Positions 25,342 through 32,345 of a DNA stretch of 32,345 nt are shown here, in pieces (position 1 is the stretch's first letter; the number at the start of each line of letters is the position of its first letter). Made by a program: the position numbers and the translations under genes. A model generated the notes under the pieces. It did no database searches. It was not told the DNA's origin and saw nothing but the letters and a program-made list of their open reading frames with translations. This stretch comes from a bacterium. GTDB lineage: Bacteria > Armatimonadota > Zipacnadia > Zipacnadales > Zipacnadaceae. The DNA is taken from positions 1 through 32,345 of the forward strand of contig JAUVZM010000026.1 in the NCBI GenBank assembly GCA_030602615.1, in the 5' to 3' direction.

Positions 25342-26274
25342 CTAGGTCCCTTGCAGGTCTTCCCACTGAGCAATTGTCCGTCGGACATGCTCTGCGGAGT
25401 CGTGCAGCATTGACAGTTCCTCTGAGGTCAGATCCAATTCAATTATCTCCTCGACGCCAGCCGCTCCCAGCTTGACCGGCACTCCCACGAAGACATCATC
25501 GAGACCGTACTCGCCCCGCAGCAGCACCGAAGCCGGTATCAGACGCTTCTCGTCGCGCACAATGGCGGCGACCATCTGGGCGACGCCGGCGGCCGGGGCA
25601 TAGAAGGCCCCACCTGTCTTCAGATGCGAGACAATCTCCATCCCGCCCTGGCGCGTCCGCTCGACTATCTCCTCCAGCCGTGCCGAGCTAATCAGTTCAG
25701 TTACCGCCATGCCGCCAGCGGTAGCATAGCGAGGCAGCGGCACCATCGAGTCGCCGTGCCCGCCCAGAACCATAGCCTGGACGTCCGCAGGGGCGCAGCC
25801 CAGCTCCATAGCAATGAACGTGCGGAACCGAACACTATCCAGCGCGCCGGCCATACCCATAATTCGCTCCCGCGGCACTCCCAATATCTGATGGGCAATG
25901 TAAGTGGTCACATCCAGCGGATTGGTAACCATAATATAGATGGCATCGGGAGCAGTCCGACTTAGTTCCGTGACTATTTGGGTGACGATCTCACCGTTGG
26001 CGGCCAGCAGGTCATCGCGGGTCATCCCCGGCTTGCGAGGCAGACCAGCGGTAATCACCACCACATCGGAGTCCTCGGCCAGGATGTAATCTTCACCACC
26101 GACAATCCGGCGGCTGTGACCGACCAGCGGGGCGGCCTCGGCCAGATCCAGAGCCTTGCCGGCGGCCAGGCCTTCAGCTATATCAATGAGGGCGACGTCG
26201 GCGATGTCGGCTTCAGCAATACGCTGGGCGCAAGTCGCCCCGACATTACCCGCTCCGACTATTGTAACTTTCAC
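25342..26274 (-). CDS. mdh: Malate dehydrogenase (LDH-like)
   Basis: The enzyme oxidises malate to oxaloacetate with NAD. The 310-residue protein has the Rossmann motif GAGNVG (residues 7-12), D31 that selects NAD over NADP, the substrate-specificity loop LPRKPGMTRDDLL with R80 and R86, the catalytic D146 and R149 and the proton relay H173 in GGHGDS. Arginine at R80 marks malate rather than lactate specificity. The GTG start has GGGAGGAC about seven bases upstream. The gene is divergent from the membrane HEXXH gene and upstream of the MBL hydrolase, and isocitrate dehydrogenase lies a kilobase away. Confidence 0.95.
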   Translation of the reverse strand: MKVTIVGAGNVGATCAQRIAEADIADVALIDIAEGLAAGKALDLAEAAPLVGHSRRIVGGEDYILAEDSDVVVITAGLPRKPGMTRDDLLAANGEIVTQIVTELSRTAPDAIYIMVTNPLDVTTYIAHQILGVPRERIMGMAGALDSVRFRTFIAMELGCAPADVQAMVLGGHGDSMVPLPRYATAGGMAVTELISSARLEEIVERTRQGGMEIVSHLKTGGAFYAPAAGVAQMVAAIVRDEKRLIPASVLLRGEYGLDDVFVGVPVKLGAAGVEEIIELDLTSEELSMLHDSAEHVRRTIAQWEDLQGT

Positions 26275-26335
26275 AGCAGTGTCCTCCCATCAGATAGAAG
26301 CTACCTACATTCGAATGGTATCAGTTGCGGTAGTC

Positions 26336-26344
26336 TGTTATAAT
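26336..26344 (+). promoter_or_regulatory. Extended -10 promoter of the membrane HEXXH gene
   Basis: TGTTATAAT at 26336-26344 is an extended -10; no good -35 is visible upstream. The start should fall near 26351-26354, at or just before the ATG at 26354, so the mRNA may be leaderless. Confidence 0.6.
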
Positions 26345-26353
26345 AGCGCTGAT

Positions 26354-27136
26354 ATGGATGCGACTGCCTTCGCCAAGCAGACCGCCATCGTCGTTGCTGA
26401 AGCAATTCTGCTCTATATGCTATCCCGGCTGATTTTTGTCTGGGTATTGCAGTCGGTGGCCAGTCGCAATCCCCGCGCCCGGGGCGGGCGGCTGGTGCAA
26501 GTGCTGCGCCTGCCGGGAAACCTCATCCACGAACTGAGCCATGCTGCTGGCTACCTGATTTTCGGCTATACGGTGCGGCGGATGGTCCCCTGTATTTTCG
26601 ATCCGCGTGGGCGCGGCTCCTGCCAACCGGGACGGCCCTGGTCGCCGATAGCTCTGCCCTGGCTGGCTACGGGAGCGGCAGCCATTGCCCCGCTGCTGGT
26701 CGGCACCCTGGCCTTGCGCGGTGCAGCTAATATGCTCGCCATTGACCTGCACTTTGCGACGCTTGCCCACGCCGGCTTCGCCGATTTGCTGGTTGACAAT
26801 ATCTGGATGAATCTGCAGGCTCTGGATTTCGACGCCTGGCAGACTTACCTCTTTCTGTACCTGGCCTTCAGTATCGGCTCGGAGTTGGCCCCCAGCCGCA
26901 CCGATGTCCGGCGCAGCATCCCCGCTCTGCTCGGTGTGGGGCTGGGGCTTGTTGCCGCATTTGTTGTGCTACAGCGTCTTCCGGCGGATACCCCCATCTG
27001 TCAATTCTTCATCACGCACATGGACAGTGGCCTGGGCTGGCTGCAGGCACTGCTTAACTTCGGCATTCTGACCGTGGCACTGGCTGCTGCCATCACGGTC
27101 ATTCCTGCACTGCTGATTCGGGCCGTACGCCGGTAG
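26354..27136 (+). CDS. Membrane HEXXH protein (M50-like)
   Basis: This 260-residue protein has an N-terminal membrane segment (about residues 11-33), a basic region, then PGNLIHELSHAAGY with the zinc-protease motif H59-E60-L-S-H63 in a hydrophobic helix, and three to four further membrane segments. An SELAPSRTDVRRSIP block follows near residue 176. HEXXH inside a membrane helix is typical of M50 site-2 protease relatives, but the usual second motif NxxPxxxxDG is not seen, so proteolytic activity is uncertain; it could be a catalytically divergent M50 or M48-like integral protein. The ATG lies directly after the -10 box. The gene is divergent from mdh. Confidence 0.65.
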   Translation: MDATAFAKQTAIVVAEAILLYMLSRLIFVWVLQSVASRNPRARGGRLVQVLRLPGNLIHELSHAAGYLIFGYTVRRMVPCIFDPRGRGSCQPGRPWSPIALPWLATGAAAIAPLLVGTLALRGAANMLAIDLHFATLAHAGFADLLVDNIWMNLQALDFDAWQTYLFLYLAFSIGSELAPSRTDVRRSIPALLGVGLGLVAAFVVLQRLPADTPICQFFITHMDSGLGWLQALLNFGILTVALAAAITVIPALLIRAVRR

Positions 27137-27154
27137 GCCAGCTTAGTCAAGAGT

Positions 27155-27169
27155 TGCCAGGTGCTGGCA
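27155..27169. terminator. Small hairpin between convergent genes
   Basis: TGCCAG and CTGGCA pair around a three-base loop in the 60-base gap between the membrane protein and the isocitrate dehydrogenase. It lacks a T-run and is only a weak candidate. Confidence 0.25.
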
Positions 27170-27196
27170 GTCAGGGCTGCCTGTGCAATACGCTCG

Positions 27197-28285
27197 CTAC
27201 CCTCGCGCCAGCTCAGCGATGATAGCATCAGCCATCTGGCTGGTGCCGACTGCGGTAGGATCGTCGCGGGTCGGCTTCAAATCGTAGGTGACTTTCTCTC
27301 CTCGCTTGATAACAGCAGCCACCGCCGACTCCACGCGGTCGGCGGCCTGCTCTTCTTGCAAGTAGCGGAGCATTAGCACCGCCGAGAGTATCGTCGCGGT
27401 CGGATTCACCTCGTTCAGATCCTTGTATTTGGGGGCGCTGCCGTGAGTTGGTTCGAAGACGGCGATGTCATCGCCGATATTAGCGCCCGGCGCCACTCCC
27501 AGCCCGCCGACCAGCCCGCTGGCCAGATCACTTATGATATCTCCGTAGAGGTTGGGCAAGACCAGCACATCATAAAGCTCGGGCTTCTGGACTAGCTGCA
27601 TAGCCATATTATCCACGATACGGTCTTCAAATTCGATGCCACTGTCTGCGTACTCCTGGGCAACCTCGCGGGCGGTATCCAGAAACAGCCCATCACTGTA
27701 CTTCATAATATTGGCCTTGTGCACCGCAGTAACTTTGTGGCGGTCGTTGGCCAGAGCATATTCAAAGGCGAAGCGCACGATGCGGGCGGAGGCCTGCCGG
27801 GATATCGGCTTTATGCTGATGCCCGAGTCGGGGCGGATCTGCTGGCCGGTCAGTTGTTGTATCTCCTCTATTATCCTCGCATTCTCGTCGGTGCCGGCGG
27901 CGAACTCAATGCCGGCGTAGAGATCCTCGGTATTCTCTCGCACAATTACGAGGTCAACGCCGGGATAGCGGGATTTCACGCCCTCATAGTATTTGCTGGG
28001 GCGCAGGCAGGCGTACAGGTCAAGCTGCTTGCGCATAGCTACATTTACACTACGGAAGCCGGTACCCACCGGCGTGGTGATAGGGCCTTTGATAGCCACA
28101 CGGTTTTTGCGAATCGAGTCCAGCACCGACTCGGGCAGCGGCGTCCCATACTCTTCCATAGTATCGGCGCCGGCCTGCTGCAGCTCCCACTGGATGGCCA
28201 CGCCGGTAGCCTCCACGCAACGGCACATCGCTTCAATGACTTCCGGCCCGGTACCGTCCCCGGGGATAAGTGTTACAGTGTGCAT
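27197..28285 (-). CDS. icd: Isocitrate dehydrogenase
   Basis: The 362-residue protein belongs to the isocitrate/isopropylmalate dehydrogenase family. The substrate motif RSVNVAMR with S79, N81 and R85, followed by R95 and R116, is the isocitrate signature rather than that of isopropylmalate or homoisocitrate dehydrogenase. ENTEDLYAG with Y123 and the metal-binding [15 protein letters not shown] are intact. The cofactor site reads SAPKYKD with K286 and Y287, the pair that favours NADP in E. coli IDH, although the later Arg of that site is replaced by Pro in YDLKPT. Cofactor use is therefore uncertain. GGAGG lies six bases before the ATG. The length is that of the short NAD-IDH class, without the extra E. 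coli insert. Confidence 0.9.
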   Translation of the reverse strand: MHTVTLIPGDGTGPEVIEAMCRCVEATGVAIQWELQQAGADTMEEYGTPLPESVLDSIRKNRVAIKGPITTPVGTGFRSVNVAMRKQLDLYACLRPSKYYEGVKSRYPGVDLVIVRENTEDLYAGIEFAAGTDENARIIEEIQQLTGQQIRPDSGISIKPISRQASARIVRFAFEYALANDRHKVTAVHKANIMKYSDGLFLDTAREVAQEYADSGIEFEDRIVDNMAMQLVQKPELYDVLVLPNLYGDIISDLASGLVGGLGVAPGANIGDDIAVFEPTHGSAPKYKDLNEVNPTATILSAVLMLRYLQEEQAADRVESAVAAVIKRGEKVTYDLKPTRDDPTAVGTSQMADAIIAELARG

Positions 28286-28556
28286 CGCTGCCTCCTCAAA
28301 TCGCCAAGCAAGGGCAGGTCTCCCGCAAATGGCTGTATAGACTGGATTGGAATTGCGCCTGCGTCCCAGACATTTTCTTCGTAGGGCTCATATTCACCTG
28401 CCAAGCTGGGCATCTGCTGAGAAGGTGTACACTCCGCAGAACGCGGTTCGTCTTGACATATCAGCACAAACCTAGTAGCCTATATGTGAAGTGTTATTGT
28501 ACCTGACACCTTAGCCTTCGGCCAGCTTGCTGGCAACTGCAGGTGGTCACCAGCTT
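28286..28556. other. Divergent intergenic region
   Basis: This 271-base gap contains TTGACA at 28453-28458 on the plus strand, but the spacing to TATATG is 22 bases and the box at 17 bases (TAGCCT) is poor. I see no confident promoter for either gene and no additional gene. Confidence 0.4.
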
Positions 28557-29255
28557 ATGTCGCAGACCGTAACTACACCGGAAACTATGCCCGATCCCAA
28601 AACCATCCGGGAGAATAATGCCGCAGTTGACAGGCTGGTTGACGGATTCGAGAGCCGGGTTGACCGCTTCCTGCGCCGTCATCGGGGCAAGCTGCAGTTG
28701 TTGGCCTTTCTGCTGGCGGTTGCCTGGGCCACGCCGAGTCTGGTGGCAATCCTGCTGGGATTGCCCCTGGTGGCTGTGGGTTTGGCGCTTCGGACGTGGG
28801 CCTCCGGCCATCTGGCAAAGAATACCAGCCTGTGCACTGCGGGCCCCTACGGATTGTGCCGGCATCCTATGTATCTGGCAAATCTCGTAATCCTGGCGGG
28901 AATCCTGGTGGCGGGAAATAATGTCTATATGACTGCCGCTGGTATGCTATCGGCCATTGCTGTCTATGCCTTCGCCATCCGCCGCGAAGAGGCCCTGCTA
29001 TGCTATCTGTTCGACGAGGATTATGCCCAATATCGCCAGAGCACTCCGTGCTTCCTGCCTCAGCTCACTTGCTCCCACCCCGGCAACGCAAACGGGCGGT
29101 TCTCATGGGCGCTGGCCTGGTACAATGGCATCGGCGAGCAGACGGGGGGAGTTGTGCTGCTGCTGATTCTGTTTGCCGTCAAGACCACGCTGCTGGCCCA
29201 CTTTGGGTACTACTACCCGGTAACCTACGGCCTGTGGCTCCCCGCGCTGGGATAG
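28557..29255 (+). CDS. Isoprenylcysteine/phospholipid methyltransferase-like membrane protein
   Basis: The 232-residue protein has four to five hydrophobic segments and the ICMT/PEMT signature GPYGLCRHPMYLAN near residue 97, followed by RREEALLCYLFDEDYAQYRQ, the C-terminal half of the S-adenosylmethionine site. Homologues methylate isoprenylcysteine, phospholipids or other small membrane substrates; the bacterial substrate is unknown. An ATG at 28557 was chosen over a TTG at 28527, with AGGTGG at about 28540-28545 upstream. The C-terminal 50 residues form an additional hydrophobic region beyond the core family. The gene is convergent with the aminotransferase. Confidence 0.8.
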   Translation: MSQTVTTPETMPDPKTIRENNAAVDRLVDGFESRVDRFLRRHRGKLQLLAFLLAVAWATPSLVAILLGLPLVAVGLALRTWASGHLAKNTSLCTAGPYGLCRHPMYLANLVILAGILVAGNNVYMTAAGMLSAIAVYAFAIRREEALLCYLFDEDYAQYRQSTPCFLPQLTCSHPGNANGRFSWALAWYNGIGEQTGGVVLLLILFAVKTTLLAHFGYYYPVTYGLWLPALG

Positions 29256-29299
29256 ACGGCAGCCCGCGAGAGTCCCAACCAGGCGGTTAGATCACGGAG

Positions 29300-30487
29300 T
29301 TAGATTTCCAGAGCTGTCTTGAGCCGCTGTAGCCCTCGCTTGATATCCTCGACTGAGCAGGCAAAGCTGAGACGCAAAAAGCCCTCAGCACCGAACGCTG
29401 AGCCGGGCACTGTGCTTATCAAGCCTTGCTCCAGTAGATATTCGGCCAGTTGCAGGGAGGTGTCTATCTGCTGGCCGGCCAGGCTTCGTCCCAGGTGAGC
29501 TGAGATATCCGGGAAGAGGTAGAATGCAGCCGGGGGAGTGTTGCACTCGATACCTTCAAGCTGGCGCAGAGCCTCCACAAAGAAGTCCCGGCGCTGCTCA
29601 TATTGGTCGCGCATCGCAGCTACACAGTCCTGGGGCCCAGTCAGAGCAGCCAAAGCGGCATATTGAGCAATAGAACAAGGATTGTGTGTTTCCTGGCTCT
29701 GGATACTGCCGGCTTTGGTGGCGAAATCTTTGGGAGCGATTAGCCAGCCGATGCGCCAGCCGGTCATCGCATAGCTCTTTGATACCCCGTCAACCAGGAT
29801 GGTTCGCGCCTTGGTCTCCTCGTCGAGCATAGCAATGCTGAGGTGCTGGCGGCCGTCGAAGATGAGATTTCTATATATCTCGTCAGAGATGATGGTCAAG
29901 TCGTTCTCGGCGGCGATGGCAGCGATTTCCTGCAGTGTTTCCTGACCGAAGATAGCTCCGGTGGGGTTAGCAGGACTATTGACCAGAATAGCAACGGTTT
30001 GAGGAGTCACTGCGCTGCGTACCTCGGCTGGATCGGGCTGGAAGCCGCGGCTGGCGTCCGTCATTACCGTCACGGCTCGTCCTCCAGACAGTTGGATCTG
30101 GGCTGGATAGCTGACCCAGTAGGGAGCAAATACAATTACCTCGTCACCCTCATCGAGCAGTGTCTGCCAGATGTTGGTGAGGGCATGCTTGCCCCCGCTA
30201 CTGATACAGATCTGGTCGGCATCGTAGCTCAGGCCTACCTCGGCTCGCAGGCGCGCGACGACCGCTTCCTTAAGCTCGGGAATGCCGGAAGCAGCAGTAT
30301 ACTTAGTATGCCCCGCCTCCATCGCCTGGTAAGCTGCCTGACAGATATGCTCCGGCGTAGCAAAGTCGGGTTCGCCCACGGCGAACGATATCACATCGAG
30401 TCCTTGCCGGCTCATTTGCTTGGCGCGAGTGGCCATACCTACTGTCGCGGAAGGCGGGATATTGTCAGCTCGCTGAGAGATCTTCAC
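29300..30487 (-). CDS. Aspartate aminotransferase (class I, subgroup Ib)
   Basis: A PLP-dependent enzyme interconverting aspartate and 2-oxoglutarate with oxaloacetate and glutamate. From the GTG at 30487 (AAAGGAG, eight bases upstream) it has 395 residues starting VKISQRADNIPPSATVGMA. The motifs include YTAASGIPELKEAV, SSGGKHALTN, NSPANPTGAIF, ISDEIYRNLIFDG and the PLP lysine K237 in VSKSYAMTGWRIG, and the substrate arginine in FLRLSFACS. This pattern is the broad subgroup Ib of Thermus and Bacillus type, which may also use prephenate. A longer reading from 30589 lacks support. It lies 31 bases downstream of the TPR lipoprotein gene. Confidence 0.92.
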   Translation of the reverse strand: MKISQRADNIPPSATVGMATRAKQMSRQGLDVISFAVGEPDFATPEHICQAAYQAMEAGHTKYTAASGIPELKEAVVARLRAEVGLSYDADQICISSGGKHALTNIWQTLLDEGDEVIVFAPYWVSYPAQIQLSGGRAVTVMTDASRGFQPDPAEVRSAVTPQTVAILVNSPANPTGAIFGQETLQEIAAIAAENDLTIISDEIYRNLIFDGRQHLSIAMLDEETKARTILVDGVSKSYAMTGWRIGWLIAPKDFATKAGSIQSQETHNPCSIAQYAALAALTGPQDCVAAMRDQYEQRRDFFVEALRQLEGIECNTPPAAFYLFPDISAHLGRSLAGQQIDTSLQLAEYLLEQGLISTVPGSAFGAEGFLRLSFACSVEDIKRGLQRLKTALEI

Positions 30488-30495
30488 AGTTAGCG

Positions 30496-30502
30496 CTCCT
30501 TT
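30496..30502 (-). promoter_or_regulatory. Ribosome site of the aminotransferase
   Basis: AAAGGAG on the minus strand, eight bases before the GTG at 30487, decides this start. Confidence 0.75.
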
Positions 30503-30518
30503 GATCGAAGGGCTACCT

Positions 30519-31394
30519 TCACAAGGCCTGATCCATGGTTTGGGCATACCACGGCGGGGCCAGCTCCCAGTGCAGCCGGCGAAGCTCACGCTGGGCCGCC
30601 GGGTAACCCGGGCGAATCTGCAGGGCCTGCTTCAGTTCGCGGGCTGCCTCGGCACGCCGCCCCAGGCGAATGTAGGCCATGGCCAGGTGGTAGTTAAGTT
30701 CCGCGTTGGGCTGGTGCAGCGATTGCCTGACAGCTCGCTCCAGGTAAAAGCTGGCATTTGTTAGGTCATTCAGCTTATAGTAAACCCATCCCAGACTATC
30801 GGTGAAAGCAGGATTGAGCGGATCGTAGCTTACTGCCTGCCTGGTCAGTGCCAGGGCGTGGGGTAGTTGCAGATCAGCCTCGGCATAGGCGTACCCGACG
30901 TTGTTCAGATGCAGGGCATAACCACGCCCGCTGATATTGTCCGCATGGTAGTCGAACCTCACGTTTGCTAAATGCCTCGTCAGGTAGGCAATTCCCTTTT
31001 CTTGCTGGCCGGTGTGCAGCAAGCAGGTTCCTATCTCATAGAGATACTGCCTGCCGGTGTGGCGGCGCGCTTTTTCCAATGTTATCAGGGCCTGCTGGTA
31101 TTGTCCGGTGTAGACATAAATCTGACCGGCACGGTCGAGCACAGTCGCATTGTCGGGAGCCAGCTTGACTGCGCGCGTGGCATCGTGGACGGCTGCTTCT
31201 GCGTCAACCGGCTCGCTAACTGCCTGTGCCGCCGTCTTGATATACCGCAGCGCCACGAAGTCCTTTCGCATCCGGTCAACTGGCCCGGCCCACTGGCAGC
31301 CACTAAGCACTGTCGCAGCCACGATGACAGCAGCCAGGCAGACGCGGAGGCCCGACGAGGTACCGATCGCTCCCAATCGACTGCTACCAGGCAC
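30519..31394 (-). CDS. TPR-repeat lipoprotein
   Basis: The 291-residue protein starts with a basic n-region, a hydrophobic stretch and the lipobox VLSGC, so it is a lipoprotein. The remainder comprises about five TPR units with regular A/G/Y spacing (for example VLDRAGQIYVYTGQYQQALITLEKA). The GTG at 31394 lies one base after the stop of the PQQ-propeller gene, which suggests coupled translation; a longer ATG start at 31421 inside that gene is possible. No ribosome site is obvious. It has the same domain type as the lipoprotein at 4443-5567, though the two are not closely similar. With the upstream PQQ-repeat protein it may form an outer-membrane assembly-like pair (compare BamB and BamD), which is speculation. 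Confidence 0.72.
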   Translation of the reverse strand: MPGSSRLGAIGTSSGLRVCLAAVIVAATVLSGCQWAGPVDRMRKDFVALRYIKTAAQAVSEPVDAEAAVHDATRAVKLAPDNATVLDRAGQIYVYTGQYQQALITLEKARRHTGRQYLYEIGTCLLHTGQQEKGIAYLTRHLANVRFDYHADNISGRGYALHLNNVGYAYAEADLQLPHALALTRQAVSYDPLNPAFTDSLGWVYYKLNDLTNASFYLERAVRQSLHQPNAELNYHLAMAYIRLGRRAEAARELKQALQIRPGYPAAQRELRRLHWELAPPWYAQTMDQAL

Positions 31395-31395
31395 G

Positions 31396-32345
31396 CTATT
31401 GGGGGGCGAATGCCGACACATAGTAGTAAGCAATACCGATGTACAGAGTGCCTGCAGCGACACATGGGGTGGAGTAGATTCCGTAAACGGTGTGGTGCTC
31501 CCACTTTACCTGGCCACTGGTCAGGTCCAGGGCATACAGAACACCGTCCTTGGAGCCGATGTAGACGACCTCGCCGGTGATAGTGGCAGAGGCCAGGACC
31601 TCTTCGTCGGTTGCGTGCTGCCATAGCTGCTCTCCGGTATTGGCGTCCAGGCAGTACACGCTACCGTCGGTGCCACCGAAGACCAGGCGGTCACCGGCGA
31701 TAGCTGGTGCTGACCTAACCATGCCACCGACATTAACTTGCCACTGGATCTGACCGGAGCTCAGGTCTACGGCATACATCGAGAAGTCGTCCGACCCACA
31801 AAACACTGTTGACTCGTTTATGGTGGGCGAACAGGAAATTGGTCCGTCGGTATCCAATCTCCAGCGCAATTGGCCATCGGTGGAGCTTGCCGCATACAAT
31901 CCAGTATCCCACGAACCCACTACTACCGTCTCCTCGCAGACGGCCGGAGCAGAAATTATCTCCTGATCAGTTGCCATCTGCCAGTTAGTAGTCCCTGTAG
32001 CCCAGTCTACCGCCCACAACGTCCCGCTCTCATCCCCGACGAAAAGCTGATCGCCCGCTACTGTGCCGGCTCCCCTTATCGGGCCGGATAGGGGTCGTTC
32101 CCATTGCCGCTGGCCAGTGGCCTGGCTCAAGGCATATAATCTCCCGTCGCCGTCGCCAAATATGACCAGATCGCCAGCGAGCGCGGCGGCTCCCTCTATG
32201 CGATTACCAGCAGCGAAGGTCCACAGGATGTGCCCTTCAGCGGCGTCTAGTGCGAAGAAGGTGCCGTCGCGAGCGCCAATGTAGACGCGGCCGGCAGTAG
32301 TAACCGGCGACGCTACCACCGCGGCTTGGGTGCGAGTAGACCAGA
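31396..32345 (-). CDS. PQQ-repeat beta-propeller protein (5' end outside window)
   Basis: The visible 316 codons form about eight beta-propeller blades, each near 40 residues and ending with the PQQ/quinoprotein motif ALDxxTGxxxW, for example YALDLTSGQVKWEH and YCLDANTGEQLWQH. The last blade ends with SAFAPQ. Reading continues in frame to the window edge without a start codon, so the N-terminus, and any signal peptide, is missing. PQQ-like repeats without enzyme active sites are found in BamB and other outer-membrane scaffold proteins; without the N-terminus nothing definite can be said. The gene precedes the TPR lipoprotein by one base. Confidence 0.85.
   Translation of the reverse strand, partial: WSTRTQAAVVASPVTTAGRVYIGARDGTFFALDAAEGHILWTFAAGNRIEGAAALAGDLVIFGDGDGRLYALSQATGQRQWERPLSGPIRGAGTVAGDQLFVGDESGTLWAVDWATGTTNWQMATDQEIISAPAVCEETVVVGSWDTGLYAASSTDGQLRWRLDTDGPISCSPTINESTVFCGSDDFSMYAVDLSSGQIQWQVNVGGMVRSAPAIAGDRLVFGGTDGSVYCLDANTGEQLWQHATDEEVLASATITGEVVYIGSKDGVLYALDLTSGQVKWEHHTVYGIYSTPCVAAGTLYIGIAYYYVSAFAPQ

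Noticed and set aside
25293-25388. Upstream extension of the MBL hydrolase into mdh
   Set aside because: The ATG at 25292 has a very strong ribosome site and begins at the first beta-strand of the fold.
28453-28486. TTGACA followed by TATATG as a promoter
   Set aside because: The spacer of 22 bases is too long, and the box at 17 bases (TAGCCT) matches only half of the -10 consensus.

Overview
The window is a gene-dense stretch of a bacterial chromosome with no rRNA, tRNA, CRISPR array, insertion sequence or phage gene that I could find. The gene mix points to a diderm bacterium of the Terrabacteria side, with Armatimonadota or a neighbouring candidate phylum as the best guess. The reasons are an LptD/OstA-like outer-membrane protein, a DUF5693 membrane protein directly upstream of a CsaB-type pyruvyl transferase (an S-layer-anchoring pair best known from Firmicutes and relatives), an H-X9-DG pseudopilin, a PEP-CTERM surface protein and an RqcH homologue. 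This placement is inference from gene content and was not tested by a tree.

Layout. 1-4.3 kb (+): an HCS/IPMS-family acyl transferase (homocitrate synthase or Re-citrate synthase-like), an M42 aminopeptidase and glmS. 4.4-8.6 kb (-): a TPR lipoprotein, an LptD-like protein with a very good promoter, a small BON-like protein and a metallophosphoesterase. 8.8-10.5 kb (+): two single-gene units, a PEP-CTERM protein behind a perfect sigma70 consensus promoter and an H-X9-DG pseudopilin carrying an EF-hand-like loop, each followed by an intrinsic terminator or terminator-like hairpin. 10.6-14.5 kb (+): folC, a secreted Gln-rich protein that looks like an internal tandem duplication, and pyrE. 14.5-17.6 kb (-): DUF5693 then csaB. 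17.7-21.6 kb (+): tmk, a UDP-glucuronate-decarboxylase-like gene, holB and a GalE-like epimerase, from a near-consensus promoter. 21.7-24.6 kb (+): an SSB-like protein with a structured leader, a hot-dog thioesterase and rqcH. 24.6-26.3 kb (-): malate dehydrogenase then a metallo-beta-lactamase-fold hydrolase. 26.3-27.1 kb (+): a membrane HEXXH protein, probably leaderless. 27.2-28.3 kb (-): isocitrate dehydrogenase. 28.5-29.3 kb (+): an isoprenylcysteine/phospholipid methyltransferase-like membrane protein. 29.3 kb to the end (-): a PQQ-propeller protein (cut by the window edge), a TPR lipoprotein and an aspartate aminotransferase.

Functionally, most genes are housekeeping: TCA-related carbon flow (citrate/homocitrate former, IDH, MDH, AspAT), nucleotide and folate synthesis, DNA replication and ribosome rescue. 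A second theme is the cell envelope: LptD-like, CsaB/DUF5693, GlmS, two nucleotide-sugar epimerases, PEP-CTERM, pseudopilin and two lipoproteins. The most notable observations are the duplicated secreted protein between folC and pyrE, the calcium-loop pseudopilin, the mixed LPS/S-layer signature, the nucleotide-sugar gene wedged between tmk and holB, and several unusually good sigma70 promoters. I did not find a clear multi-gene system of a new type.
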